The position numbers and the translations under genes are program-made. Below are positions 8,538 to 17,155 of a DNA stretch of 38,213 nt, piece by piece (position 1 is the first letter of the stretch; each line of letters begins with the position of its first letter). The stretch is from NCBI GenBank assembly GCA_900319485.1, contig ONOQ01000019.1, positions 1 through 38,213 of the forward strand. The letters are read 5' to 3'. Source of the stretch: an uncultured Bacteroidales bacterium (GTDB taxonomy: Bacteria; Bacteroidota; Bacteroidia; Bacteroidales; UBA932). The notes under the pieces are model-generated. The model had not been told where the DNA came from. It did not search any database and was given only the letters and a program-made list of their open reading frames with translations.

Positions 8538-9407
8538 TTATTGAATTCCTTCTATTATAAGTTCAGGATCCGTGGAAATCCTTGATACAAGGCCCTGAAG
8601 GACGCTTCCGGGGCCAATCTCCACAAAGCGGCCTGCTCCGTCTGCAATCATACCCTGGACGGTCTTTGTCCAGCGGACGGGGGAAGTGAGTTGCTTCAGG
8701 CAGTTTTCCTTTATGAGACCGGGATCCGTTGTGGGGGCTGCTGTGACGTTCTGGTAAATGGGGCAGCGGGGAGCATTGAACGGGGTGGCCTCTATTGCCT
8801 TTGCAAGTTCAACGCGCGCGGGCTCCATAAGGGGGGAGTGGAAGGCTCCGCTCACGGGAAGCACCAGGGCGCGCTTTGCGCCGGCTTCCTTGAGGAGGGC
8901 GCAGGCCTCTTCCACGGCCGATAATTCTCCGGAGATTACAACCTGTCCCGGGGAGTTGTAGTTTGCGGGAACTACGCCGGGGATATCGGCACAGATCCTT
9001 TCAATTGTTTCGTCGTCAAGTTTTATGACTGCGGCCATGGTGCCGGGGGCTTTCTCGCAGCACTTCTGCATTGCGGCTGCGCGGGCTGCGACAAGCCTGA
9101 GGCCGTCCTCAAAACTGAGGGCACCGGCGGCAACAAGGGCGCTGAACTCCCCAAGGGAGTGGCCTGCAACCATATCCGGCTGCTGCGCCTGTTCCATCGC
9201 GAGGATGGTTGAGTGGATGAAGATTGCCGGCTGGGTGACTTTTGTGGCCTTGAGGTCATCGGCATTCCCCTCGAACATTATGTCCGTGATGCGGAAGCCA
9301 AGGATTTCATTGGCCTTTTCGAATAACTCCTTGCGGGAGGGGTAGAGGTCTTTGGCCATTCCCGGAAATTGGGAACCCTGGCCGGGGAAAATATATGCTG
9401 TCTTCAT
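8538..9407 (-). CDS. fabD: Malonyl-CoA:ACP transacylase
   Basis: Transfers malonyl from CoA to acyl carrier protein for fatty-acid elongation (type II FAS, cytoplasm). It has 289 residues, normal for FabD. The start ATG 9407 is chosen because it gives MKTAYIFPGQGSQFPGMA; the extra upstream codons overlap the promoter. GQGSQ and the nucleophile elbow GHSLGEFSAL are intact, as are the catalytic histidine context GAFHSPLM and the C-terminal GPGSVLQGL. It is the first gene of a likely fabD-nifJ-M16 transcript; linking malonyl transfer with the main acetyl-CoA-forming enzyme is metabolically sensible, though co-regulation is inferred. Confidence 0.95.
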   Translation of the reverse strand: MKTAYIFPGQGSQFPGMAKDLYPSRKELFEKANEILGFRITDIMFEGNADDLKATKVTQPAIFIHSTILAMEQAQQPDMVAGHSLGEFSALVAAGALSFEDGLRLVAARAAAMQKCCEKAPGTMAAVIKLDDETIERICADIPGVVPANYNSPGQVVISGELSAVEEACALLKEAGAKRALVLPVSGAFHSPLMEPARVELAKAIEATPFNAPRCPIYQNVTAAPTTDPGLIKENCLKQLTSPVRWTKTVQGMIADGAGRFVEIGPGSVLQGLVSRISTDPELIIEGIQ

Positions 9408-9425
9408 TAAATACGTATATGCATA

Positions 9426-9433
9426 CAAAGTTA
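9426..9433 (-). promoter_or_regulatory. -7 element of the fabD operon promoter
   Basis: The minus strand reads TAACTTTG. About 20 nt upstream is a T-rich GTTTT stretch in place of a perfect TTTG. The expected start near 9422 gives a leader of about 15 nt before ATG 9407. Confidence 0.5.
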
Positions 9434-9473
9434 ACAATTATTTTTGGCTTTTGAAAACAATTGTTCCGTATGC

Positions 9474-9508
9474 AAAAAAGATGACCGCCCGGGATGGGGC
9501 AGTCATCA
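9474..9508 (-). terminator. Intrinsic terminator downstream of tRNA-Arg
   Basis: On the minus strand, GATGACTGCCC pairs with GGGCGGTCATC (one A-C mismatch) around a short loop, followed directly by six T residues. It would end the tRNA transcript before the fabD promoter. Confidence 0.75.
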
Positions 9509-9517
9509 TGGAGGGAG

Positions 9518-9589
9518 TACCTCTGCTCGGAATCGAACCGGGACCAACGGAACCGGAATCCGTTATTCTATCCTTTAAACTACAGAGGC
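9518..9589 (-). tRNA. tRNA-Arg, anticodon CCG
   Basis: Full cloverleaf read by eye on the minus strand. Acceptor GCCTCTG pairs with CAGAGGT (G1-T72 wobble), with T8-A9. The D-arm is GTTT/GAAT around AAAGGATA. The anticodon stem is ACGGA/TCCGT with loop TTCCGGT, so the anticodon is CCG, reading CGG (Arg). A 4-nt variable loop is followed by the T-arm CCCGG-TTCGATT-CCGAG, which has one C-A mismatch at the second pair. The discriminator is A and no CCA is encoded. An intrinsic terminator follows. Confidence 0.93.
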
Positions 9590-9617
9590 GAAGGGACTGC
9601 AAAGTTAGAAAAAAAAT

Positions 9618-9649
9618 TTTGGATGAGGAGGCCGATTTTGATATATTTG
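9618..9649 (+). promoter_or_regulatory. Bacteroidota-type promoter for the M48 peptidase gene
   Basis: TTTG at 9618-9621, exactly 20 nt, then TATATTTG at 9642-9649. This is one of the best consensus matches in the window. The expected start near 9653 gives a leader of about 25 nt. Confidence 0.65.
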
Positions 9650-9677
9650 CAGATACGAACCACAAAACACACTGGAT

Positions 9678-10886
9678 ATGAACCTGTTCAACCCCGAAAT
9701 CAAACTGGAGAAGCAGCTCCAGGCCCAGATCTACAATGCCCTTGAAGGAGACGTAGTGAACTTTATCCTCTCCCGCGCCGGAGACACCCCTGACGACATC
9801 TATCACAGAAGCGAGATGGAAGGTCAGAGCATGAAGGTGGACAAGGACGTCATGGGGGATTTCTATAAACTCTGTATGGACGTGAAAGCGCGTCTTGGCT
9901 TCAAGGATCCCGTAGACTTCTACATCACCGGCAGCCAGCAGGTTAACGCCTGGTCCCTGGCGGCAAAGACGGAGGGAAACGCCCACATAGTGAACGTGTA
10001 CTCCGGCCTATACAACCTTATGAATGAGGATGAACTCCGCTTCATCGTTGGTCACGAACTTGGGCACCTTATAAACCACGACACTTCCCTGAGGCGCCTT
10101 ATCGGCTTCATCTATCCCCAGGGAACCCAGATTCCCGTTGCGCTGCAGTATAAGATAAATCTCCACGACCAACTTGCGGAACTTGTGGCCGACCGCTATG
10201 GATACCTTGCCTGCGGCAAACTGGAGGCCTGCGTAACGGGCTTTTTCAAACTCTCTTCCGGAATAGACCTCACTAAACTTGGCGTAAGCATCGAGGACCT
10301 CCTTGAAAAGAACGACAAATCTCTGGACTTCTTCCTGAACGGCGGAGGCCTCAGTTTTGAGGACCACCCCGTGCATCCCATCCGCACCCAGGCCATAAAA
10401 CTCTTTGCAAGGGCAAATTCCGGCAAAGAACTGGAGGAGGGGATGGACCAGCTTATCCAGGTGCTCCTCAAGAGCGGGAGCAACCCCATGGACCCGCCCA
10501 TGTCCATTTTCATAGCCACCGCCGGCATCATTGCGGCAAGCGTGGACGGGGAGGTGTCAAAGGAAGAATATGAGCATATAGTACGTACCCTTGCCTCATC
10601 CCACCTGTTCCCTTCGCAGTTTGTGGAAAACATTGCCCATGACAATGTTGACAAACTGTTCCAGGATGCCGTGAATGCCCTCATTGAGGCCGATCCCTCA
10701 ATCCGTCCCGGACTCCTTCAATATATGATAGAGATTGTGATCGCAGACAAGGATATCCATGAGAAAGAGGTGAATTTCATCTACGATATCGGCCAGAAAC
10801 TGGGCCTTGACCTTAAGGAAATATCCCGGATTTTCGCAAGTATGGTGCAGCGGTATTTCAGCCCCAGTCTGTCCTCCCTGGCATAA
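9678..10886 (+). CDS. M48 family zinc metallopeptidase with C-terminal TerB-like domain
   Basis: Protein of 402 residues. The peptidase half shows the gluzincin motif H126-E-L-G-H130 (in FIVGHELGHLINHD) and the third-ligand region E168-L-V-A-D, preceded by NAWSLAAKTEGNAHIVNVYSG, as in M48 enzymes. I see no signal peptide or membrane segment, so it is likely cytosolic, unlike HtpX. From about residue 270 the protein becomes a helical TerB-like domain with two acidic repeats: AASVDGEVSKEEYEHI and IADKDIHEKEVNFIYDIGQ. Substrate and role are unknown. The TerB part might sense metal or membrane state, which is speculation from the name-giving tellurite proteins. It is separated from the next gene by 91 nt containing a new promoter. 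Confidence 0.85.
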   Translation: MNLFNPEIKLEKQLQAQIYNALEGDVVNFILSRAGDTPDDIYHRSEMEGQSMKVDKDVMGDFYKLCMDVKARLGFKDPVDFYITGSQQVNAWSLAAKTEGNAHIVNVYSGLYNLMNEDELRFIVGHELGHLINHDTSLRRLIGFIYPQGTQIPVALQYKINLHDQLAELVADRYGYLACGKLEACVTGFFKLSSGIDLTKLGVSIEDLLEKNDKSLDFFLNGGGLSFEDHPVHPIRTQAIKLFARANSGKELEEGMDQLIQVLLKSGSNPMDPPMSIFIATAGIIAASVDGEVSKEEYEHIVRTLASSHLFPSQFVENIAHDNVDKLFQDAVNALIEADPSIRPGLLQYMIEIVIADKDIHEKEVNFIYDIGQKLGLDLKEISRIFASMVQRYFSPSLSSLA

Positions 10887-10924
10887 AAACACGTGAGAAA
10901 GAGTGCCGACATCGTTTTTTTACG

Positions 10925-10932
10925 TATATTTG
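10925..10932 (+). promoter_or_regulatory. -7 element for the outer-membrane barrel gene
   Basis: TATATTTG matches TAnnTTTG; no TTTG is found at the -33 position. The expected leader is about 40 nt to ATG 10978. Confidence 0.4.
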
Positions 10933-10977
10933 TATAATTTTTTGAAAGAAACCAAACCACAACACTAACTATTTATT

Positions 10978-12393
10978 ATGAAAAAACTACTTTTAACTGC
11001 ACTTTTGTTAGCGTTCGGCCTGTCCGCAGTTGCACAGGAAGAAGAGAAGGAAATGAAGAAAGGCTGGAGCTTCGGCCTGCTGCCCACGGCAACATATTCC
11101 GTTGACAACGGCTTCCAGGCAGGTGCCTTTGGTGATGTCTATTATTATGGAGACGGCTCCACCTATCCGGATCCCCTCCACAAGATCAGTTGGGAAGGTT
11201 CTTATTTTACCCACAGCCACCGTATGCGTCTGTACCTGGCCTATGACTCCAAGTACCTCATCCCCAATATGCGCGTGAATGCATCCGTCACTTATATGAC
11301 AGACCCTCTGTACAGTCTGTGGGGCTTCAACGGTGCCGCCGCAACGCAGGGAACCAATAATTATTATGGCGATGATCACGTATGGGGCAACAGGAATGTC
11401 ACCATTCCTAAATCCCTCACGGACCAAACTCTTACCAACGTCAACTATTACGGTATGAACCGTACCATGCTCCGCATCCTTGCCAACTTCCAGGGCCAGA
11501 TTGTCCCTCACCTCAACTGGGCTGCCGGTGTCAACTTCTGGAAATGGACTCTTGGTGACATGAAGGATAACGGCGTGAAAGTAGATAATGAAAAAAGGTA
11601 TTACAACACTGATGCAACACTCTACAGGTTCCTTATCAACAATAATGTAATCACCGAGGCTGAGAAGGATGGCGGCCTTGCCCTTGAACTGAATGCCGGT
11701 CTTGTGTTTGATACACGTGATATGGAAGCCGCTCCTAACAAGGGTATTTGGGCAGAGGCATATCTCAACGGAAACGTACTCAACCAGCGTTACCTGAAGG
11801 CCTGCGTCTACTTCCGCCACTATGTCAGCATTCCTATTCCTATTCCCGCAGGCAACCCCGTGTTCGCATACCGTCTTGCATGGCAGCAGACTATTGCCGG
11901 TGAAACGCCCCTGTATATGGTCCAGAACAACCCTCTGCTTGTCCAGCGTAATATGATCTCCGAGGGCTTCGGTTCATCCAACACAATCCGCGGTCTCCGT
12001 GAAAACCGTATCCTTGCAGAAGGTATGGCCTGGGCAAATATGGAACTCCGCGTAAAACTTGTGAACTTCAAACTCTTCAACCAGTACTTCTACGTGGCCG
12101 TCAACCCGTTCTTTGACGCCGGTATCATCACCAGGCCCTACAAGGCCGAGGCTCTTGGCAAGATTGCAGTTGACGACGGAAAGATCTATGATCCTATGTT
12201 CAACGCCCTCACGGAATCTACAGACCCCATCTACGACGCCTCCAAGGTTGGAAACCTCATCTACAGCGGCGGCGCTGGCCTGAAGATAGCCATGAACCAG
12301 AACTTTATCGTATCGGCCGATTTCGCAAAGTGCTTCACCGCCGGAATGGACGCTGGCCTTTGGATCGGTATCGGCATTAACTATCAGTTCTAA
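10978..12393 (+). CDS. BamA/TamA-like (Omp85-type) outer-membrane beta-barrel protein
   Basis: 471 residues with a clear signal peptide (MKKLLLTALLLAFGLSAVAQ). The mature part alternates aromatic and polar residues typical of transmembrane beta-strands and ends in GIGINYQF, with a terminal Phe as in outer-membrane barrels. GLVFDTRDMEAAPNKGIWAEAYL and EGFGSSNTIRGLRENRILAEG resemble the Omp85 barrel strands and the L6-loop (V/I)RG(Y/F) motif, here IRGL. There are no POTRA domains, so it is a barrel-only member (surface-antigen D15 type). It lies 5 nt before a lipoprotein hydrolase gene, almost certainly cotranscribed. It could export or anchor that partner, but nothing in the sequence proves it. 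Confidence 0.75.
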   Translation: MKKLLLTALLLAFGLSAVAQEEEKEMKKGWSFGLLPTATYSVDNGFQAGAFGDVYYYGDGSTYPDPLHKISWEGSYFTHSHRMRLYLAYDSKYLIPNMRVNASVTYMTDPLYSLWGFNGAAATQGTNNYYGDDHVWGNRNVTIPKSLTDQTLTNVNYYGMNRTMLRILANFQGQIVPHLNWAAGVNFWKWTLGDMKDNGVKVDNEKRYYNTDATLYRFLINNNVITEAEKDGGLALELNAGLVFDTRDMEAAPNKGIWAEAYLNGNVLNQRYLKACVYFRHYVSIPIPIPAGNPVFAYRLAWQQTIAGETPLYMVQNNPLLVQRNMISEGFGSSNTIRGLRENRILAEGMAWANMELRVKLVNFKLFNQYFYVAVNPFFDAGIITRPYKAEALGKIAVDDGKIYDPMFNALTESTDPIYDASKVGNLIYSGGAGLKIAMNQNFIVSADFAKCFTAGMDAGLWIGIGINYQF

Positions 12394-12398
12394 GCCAT

Positions 12399-13409
12399 AT
12401 GAAAAGGATTTTCAATGCAATGGCCATCGGCCTGATGGCCCTTTCCCTCAGCGGCTGCCTTGCCGGTAAGTTCATGTCAAGTTATGCACTTACTCCTTCA
12501 GTGCACGGCGTGGCCGATATTGACCGCACCCGCGAAAAGGCGGATTCCCTCCTTCCCGGCTCCACGGCCTGGTACGACGGCCTCAAGGCCCAGGGCATCC
12601 TCAAGGATGTCTGGACCACCAGTTGGGACAACAAGAACATCCACGCCTGCTACGTTCCCGCAAAGGACCCTGACAACGCCCAGGGCACCGCAATCGTAGT
12701 CCACGGCTACGGAGACAACCACTTTGTGTTCCTCTATCTTGTACGTATGTACAGGGATGAATTCAACTACAACGTCCTTTTCCCGGACCTGCAGTATCAC
12801 GGATATTCAGAGGGTGATGAGATCCAGATGGGCTGGTTCGACCGCCTTGACCTTGAAATCTGGGCAAAGGAAGCCCACAAGATCTTCAACGACGACTTTA
12901 TGGTATTCCACGGAGTGTCTATGGGCGGCGCAACCGTCATGATGGCTTCCGGAGATGAACTCCCCGAATACGTGAAGGCAATTGTTGAAGACTGCGGCTA
13001 CACTTCCGTAGTATCCCAGTTCAACAAGAACCGCAAGGACAGTTTCGGTTTCATCCCTCCGGATGTCCTCCAGAGCGCATCCCTTGTTGCCATGAAAAAA
13101 TACGGCTGGGGCTTCTGGGAGGCTTCTTCAGTGGAGCAGCTCAAAAAGAGCACCGTCCCCATGCTATTCATCCACGGTGACGCCGACGACTTTGTCCCGT
13201 TCAGCCACCTCCAGAAGAACTACGACGCCAAGAAGCACGGTTACAAGGAAATGTATGTTTGCCCCGGCGCAGTTCACGCTAACTCCTTCCAGAAGGATCC
13301 TGCCGCATACAAGGCAAGGGTACTGAACTTCCTCAAGACCGTTAAGAATATGATCTCCCTTGGAATCTATCCGGACGGCACAAACAGAGGTTATATAGTT
13401 AATAAATAA
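12399..13409 (+). CDS. Alpha/beta-hydrolase lipoprotein
   Basis: 336 residues. The N-terminus MKRIFNAMAIGLMALSLSGC has a textbook lipobox (LSGC). Alpha/beta-hydrolase features are complete: oxyanion region VVHGYGDN, nucleophile elbow G-V-S-M-G-G (Ser), acid within HGDADDFVP, and catalytic His in GAVHANS. The family includes esterases, lipases and peptidases; the substrate is unknown. The gene starts 5 nt after the barrel gene stop, so the two probably share a promoter. A strong terminator follows at 13419-13449. Confidence 0.85.
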   Translation: MKRIFNAMAIGLMALSLSGCLAGKFMSSYALTPSVHGVADIDRTREKADSLLPGSTAWYDGLKAQGILKDVWTTSWDNKNIHACYVPAKDPDNAQGTAIVVHGYGDNHFVFLYLVRMYRDEFNYNVLFPDLQYHGYSEGDEIQMGWFDRLDLEIWAKEAHKIFNDDFMVFHGVSMGGATVMMASGDELPEYVKAIVEDCGYTSVVSQFNKNRKDSFGFIPPDVLQSASLVAMKKYGWGFWEASSVEQLKKSTVPMLFIHGDADDFVPFSHLQKNYDAKKHGYKEMYVCPGAVHANSFQKDPAAYKARVLNFLKTVKNMISLGIYPDGTNRGYIVNK

Positions 13410-13418
13410 TTCTTAACC

Positions 13419-13449
13419 GGGACCCCTCTGACTGAGGGGTCTCAGTTTT
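13419..13449 (+). terminator. Terminator after the hydrolase gene, directly before glpK
   Basis: GGGACCCCTC and GAGGGGTCTC form a 10-bp stem with one wobble around TGACT, followed by TTTT (13446-13449). It ends 7 nt before the glpK ATG, so it could also hinder glpK initiation or act as an attenuator. Confidence 0.65.
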
Positions 13450-13456
13450 ATGCACT

Positions 13457-14941
13457 ATGAGTAAAAAGTATATCCTTGCGCTGGACCAGGGAACCAGTTC
13501 CTCCAGGGCCATCGTCTTTGACCACAACGGTAACATCTGCTCCAGCGCCCAGCAGGAGTTCACCCAGCATTTCCCCAAACCCGGCTGGGTGGAGCACGAC
13601 CCTATGGAGATATGGTCGTCCGAGGCGGCCGTTATTGCCCAGGCCATCTCCAAGATAGGTATCAACGGCCTTGACATTGCGGGTATCGGCATCACTAACC
13701 AGAGGGAAACCACAATTGTGTGGGACGCCGAAACAGGCCTTCCCGTGTACAACGCTATTGTGTGGCAGGACCGCCGTACGTCGGAGTTCTGCGACTCCTT
13801 CAAGGCTCAGGGCCTTGTGGAGAAGATCCGCCGCAAGACGGGCCTTATAATTGACGCCTATTTCTCCGGCACCAAGATAAAGTGGATCCTTGACAATGTT
13901 CCCGGAGCAAGGGAGAAGGCAAGCGCCGGTAAACTCCGTTTCGGAACCGTGGACTCCTGGCTTGTGTGGCAACTCACAAGGGGAGAGGTGCACATCACGG
14001 ATGTTTCCAACGCCTCCCGCACGATGCTCTTCAACATCAACACCCTTGAGTGGGATTCTGAACTCCTGGACCTTCTGGACGTTCCGCTTTCGATGATGCC
14101 CAGGGTGTGCTCCTCGTCCGAGATCTACGGTTACACCAAAACCACCATCTTTGCCCACGAGGTTCCCATTTCCGGTATCGCCGGTGACCAGCAGGCCGCC
14201 CTTTTCGGCCAGATGTGCACCGACCCCGGTTCCGTCAAGAACACCTACGGCACGGGCTGCTTCCTCCTTATGAATACGGGCAAGGAGCCCATCCTTTCCA
14301 TGAACAACCTCCTCACTACGGTTGCGTGGAAGATAGGGGACACCGTGAACTACGCCCTTGAAGGCTCCATTTTCGTGGGCGGAAGCGTTGTGCAGTGGCT
14401 CCGTGACGGTCTTGGCGTCATCAAGAGTTCATCGGAGGTGGAGGCACTTGCTGCATCCGTTCCGGACAATGGCGGCGTATACTTCGTGCCTGCCCTCACC
14501 GGTATGGGCGCCCCTTACTGGGACCAGTACGCCCACGGCGTAATATGCGGCATCACCCGCGGTACAACGGCAGCCCATATTGCCCGTGCAGCCCTTGAGG
14601 GCATAGCATTCCAGACTATGGACATAGTCCGCGCAATGGAGCGTGACGCCGGCGTGAAACTGGCGGAACTCAAAGTAGACGGCGGTGCATCGGCCAATAA
14701 CCTTATGATGCAGTTCCAGGCCGATGTCCTTGACACCACCGTGGTGCGTCCCCGCGTAGTTGAAACAACCGCTATGGGCGCAGCATACCTTGCAGGCCTT
14801 GCAGTGGGCTTCTGGGGCTCCCTGGAGGAGATTAAGCAGCAGTGGCAGGCCGACCGAACATTCACTCCCACCGGCTCCGATATGACCGCCGCGCGTGAAG
14901 GCTGGGCCGACGCTATCTCAAGAACTATCACTAAAAAATAA
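13457..14941 (+). CDS. glpK: Glycerol kinase
   Basis: Phosphorylates glycerol with ATP to sn-glycerol-3-phosphate in the cytoplasm. At 494 residues it is normal length. FGGY-kinase features are present: N-terminal [15 protein letters not shown] phosphate loop, [40 protein letters not shown] (catalytic Asp), [11 protein letters not shown] and the C-terminal [16 protein letters not shown]. It is followed after 2 nt by glpF and forms the glycerol uptake/activation half of the block. No consensus promoter is visible between the preceding terminator and the ATG. Confidence 0.97.
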   Translation: MSKKYILALDQGTSSSRAIVFDHNGNICSSAQQEFTQHFPKPGWVEHDPMEIWSSEAAVIAQAISKIGINGLDIAGIGITNQRETTIVWDAETGLPVYNAIVWQDRRTSEFCDSFKAQGLVEKIRRKTGLIIDAYFSGTKIKWILDNVPGAREKASAGKLRFGTVDSWLVWQLTRGEVHITDVSNASRTMLFNINTLEWDSELLDLLDVPLSMMPRVCSSSEIYGYTKTTIFAHEVPISGIAGDQQAALFGQMCTDPGSVKNTYGTGCFLLMNTGKEPILSMNNLLTTVAWKIGDTVNYALEGSIFVGGSVVQWLRDGLGVIKSSSEVEALAASVPDNGGVYFVPALTGMGAPYWDQYAHGVICGITRGTTAAHIARAALEGIAFQTMDIVRAMERDAGVKLAELKVDGGASANNLMMQFQADVLDTTVVRPRVVETTAMGAAYLAGLAVGFWGSLEEIKQQWQADRTFTPTGSDMTAAREGWADAISRTITKK

Positions 14942-14943
14942 CT

Positions 14944-15684
14944 ATGAATCCCGCTTTTATATTTGAATTTATCGGCACTCTGGTGCTTGTGCTGCTGGGC
15001 GACGGCGTCTGCGCAGCGTGTTCCCTGAATAAGAGTAAGGCAAAAGGCGCCGGCTGGGTGGTTATTACCCTTGGCTGGGGTCTTGCCGTCATGATGGGCG
15101 TTCTCATTGCCGGTCCCTCTTCCGGCGCTCACCTCAACCCCGCCGTAACCCTTGGCCTTGCCATTGCCGGCAAGTTTGGCTGGGACCTTGTGCTTGGCTA
15201 TATCGTGGCCCAGATGCTGGGCGGTTTTGTGGGTGCGGTGCTTGTGTGGCTCTTCTACAAGGACCACTACAAGGCAACTGCCTCAGAGCCTGACACCATG
15301 CTTGGCACGTTCTGCACTATGCCCGCAATCGCAAATCCCTGGAGGAACTTCCTCTCGGAGGTTATCGCAACCTGCGTACTGGTGTTCGTGATCCTTGCAA
15401 TCGGCACTCAGGGCAACGCCTTCCAGGTTGGCCCCGTGAGCGCTTCCACTGGCGCCCTTGGCTCCTGGCCCGTAACCTGCCTCATTATGTCAATAGGTAT
15501 GTCCCTTGGCGCAACCACAGGTTATGCCCTTAACCCTGCCCGTGACCTCAGTCCCCGCTGCGCTCACGCAGTCCTTCCCATCGAGGGTAAGGGTGAAAGC
15601 GGCTGGTGGTACAGTTGGGTTCCCGTCTGTGGCCCTATGACCGGCGCCGCCCTGGCTGCAGGCCTTTTCCTTCTGGTCTTCTAG
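14944..15684 (+). CDS. glpF: Glycerol facilitator (aquaglyceroporin)
   Basis: Inner-membrane MIP-family channel for passive glycerol entry, 246 residues with six hydrophobic spans. Both NPA boxes are intact: HLNPAVTLG (first half) and ALNPARDLSPR (second half). The Asp after the second NPA-Arg (NPARD) is characteristic of glycerol-conducting members over pure aquaporins. Trapping of imported glycerol by the adjacent kinase explains the glpK-glpF pairing. The gene converges on glpT across palindrome element 2. Confidence 0.95.
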   Translation: MNPAFIFEFIGTLVLVLLGDGVCAACSLNKSKAKGAGWVVITLGWGLAVMMGVLIAGPSSGAHLNPAVTLGLAIAGKFGWDLVLGYIVAQMLGGFVGAVLVWLFYKDHYKATASEPDTMLGTFCTMPAIANPWRNFLSEVIATCVLVFVILAIGTQGNAFQVGPVSASTGALGSWPVTCLIMSIGMSLGATTGYALNPARDLSPRCAHAVLPIEGKGESGWWYSWVPVCGPMTGAALAAGLFLLVF

Positions 15685-15697
15685 CCCTGGCGCATAA

Positions 15698-15762
15698 CTG
15701 ACAGAGAGTCAGCCGTTTAACAGTATAGCGGTGCACTTGCAGGTGCACCGCTATACTGTTAA
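15698..15762. terminator. Convergent-junction palindrome, element 2 (bidirectional terminator plus mini-hairpin)
   Basis: The mini-hairpin CTGAC-AGAGA-GTCAG (15698-15712) precedes a large hairpin with perfect 20-bp arms (15717-15736 and 15743-15762) and a TTGCAG loop. The core AGCGGTGCAC...GTGCACCGCT is shared with element 3, and GGTGCAC with element 1. It lies between glpF (+) and glpT (-). Confidence 0.75.
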
Positions 15763-15781
15763 TGCGCTGATGGTTAGGGAA

Positions 15782-17155
15782 TTAGCCTTTTCGCTCTTCC
15801 TTGAGGGTGAGGCCCATAAAGAGCATTGAGAGGATGCAGGCGGCTATGAGCAGCACAAACGTGGAGTTCCAGCCCATGGACTGGGCCACAAGGCCAAGGA
15901 TCCAGTTGGCAAGGAGGAAGGTCCCGAAGAAGTAGCCGAAAAAGCCCGTAAGGCCGGCTGCAGTGCCGGCTGCGTTCTTTGGAGCCAGGTCCAGCGCCTG
16001 TACGCCTATAAGCATCACGGGGCCGTAGATGAAGAATCCAATGCCGATAAGGCAGATCATCACCACGGTGATGTTGTCCATAAACTGCCAGTAGAGCACC
16101 ACGAACACCAGCACAAGTGCCATAAAGATGATAGTGGGAAGGGCGCGGCGGCCGTGGAATACCTTATCTGAAAGCCATCCGCAGATGATGGTGCCGGGAA
16201 TGGCGGCAAATTCATAGGCCGAATAAGCCCAGCCCATGGACTTGATGTCTATTCCCTTTTCCGTAAGGAGGGTAGGGGCCCAGTCAAGGCAGCCGTAGCG
16301 CACCATATACACAAACGCGTTTGCAAGGGCAATGAACCACAGGAACTTGTTGTTGAGGACGTACTTGAAGAAGATGTCCTTGGCCGACAGCGTTTCCTCG
16401 TGCTTTTCGGAGTAGTTCTTGGGGTAGTCGTTACGCCAGGCCTCCACGGACTGCAGGCCGCAGGACTGAGGGGTGTCACGCAGGAGCACAAAAGCCAGCA
16501 CGGCCACCATAAGCGCAACCGCCGCGGGGAATGCAAATGTGCCGATGAGGAAGTACAGTTCCGTGTGGGCGCCGTAGAACCAACTGCCGAACCAGATGGC
16601 GCCATACGTTGCCATAAGGCCCACAAGGCCGCCTCCCACGTTATGGGCGCAGTTCCAGATGCTCATCATAGTGCCGCGCTCCCCGGGAGAGAACCAGTGC
16701 GTCATGACACGGCCGCAAGGAGGCCAGCCCATACCGTTGAACCAGCCCACGCAGGCGTTAAGGATACCCATCACCACAATGGCAAGGGCTTTGTTATCGG
16801 CCCCCAAATACTTGATGGGGATAATCATGAACGCCATTGAAAGGGCGCTGAGGATAAGGCCGAGGGGAAGGAACACGCGGGCGTTTGAGCGGTCACTGAC
16901 GCTTCCCATCAGGAATTTTGAAAGGGCGTACGCGGCTGCGTTGATACCAAGCACAAAGCCAAGTTCCGCCTTCTGGAACCCGAGGGGTGCCATAAACGGG
17001 ATGGCCAGCGAGAGGTTCTTTCTCACAAGATAGAAGCCTGCATAGCCGATAAATGCGCCTAGGAACACCTGCCAGCGCAGGCGTTTGTATTTTGCATCAG
17101 CCTCCGGGCCGGTCTGGGCCGGGAGGTAAGCGGTTTGACGAAGGAAACTGAGCAT
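15782..17155 (-). CDS. glpT: Glycerol-3-phosphate transporter (MFS antiporter)
   Basis: Imports sn-glycerol-3-phosphate in exchange for phosphate across the inner membrane (organophosphate:phosphate antiporter family). 457 residues, 12 predicted spans. Family hallmarks: GYAGFYLVRKNLSLAIPFM near the N-terminus with the substrate-binding Arg, and GMGWPPCGRVMTHWFSPGERGT followed by WNCAHNVGG. Its ATG overlaps the glpQ stop by one base (TAATG), a translational-coupling arrangement. It is the last gene of glpABCQT. Confidence 0.95.
   Translation of the reverse strand: MLSFLRQTAYLPAQTGPEADAKYKRLRWQVFLGAFIGYAGFYLVRKNLSLAIPFMAPLGFQKAELGFVLGINAAAYALSKFLMGSVSDRSNARVFLPLGLILSALSMAFMIIPIKYLGADNKALAIVVMGILNACVGWFNGMGWPPCGRVMTHWFSPGERGTMMSIWNCAHNVGGGLVGLMATYGAIWFGSWFYGAHTELYFLIGTFAFPAAVALMVAVLAFVLLRDTPQSCGLQSVEAWRNDYPKNYSEKHEETLSAKDIFFKYVLNNKFLWFIALANAFVYMVRYGCLDWAPTLLTEKGIDIKSMGWAYSAYEFAAIPGTIICGWLSDKVFHGRRALPTIIFMALVLVFVVLYWQFMDNITVVMICLIGIGFFIYGPVMLIGVQALDLAPKNAAGTAAGLTGFFGYFFGTFLLANWILGLVAQSMGWNSTFVLLIAACILSMLFMGLTLKEERKG

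Noticed and set aside
13254-13261. TATGTTTG as a glpK promoter -7 element
   Set aside because: It is within the hydrolase coding region about 200 nt upstream of glpK, has no good -33 element, and is separated by a terminator.
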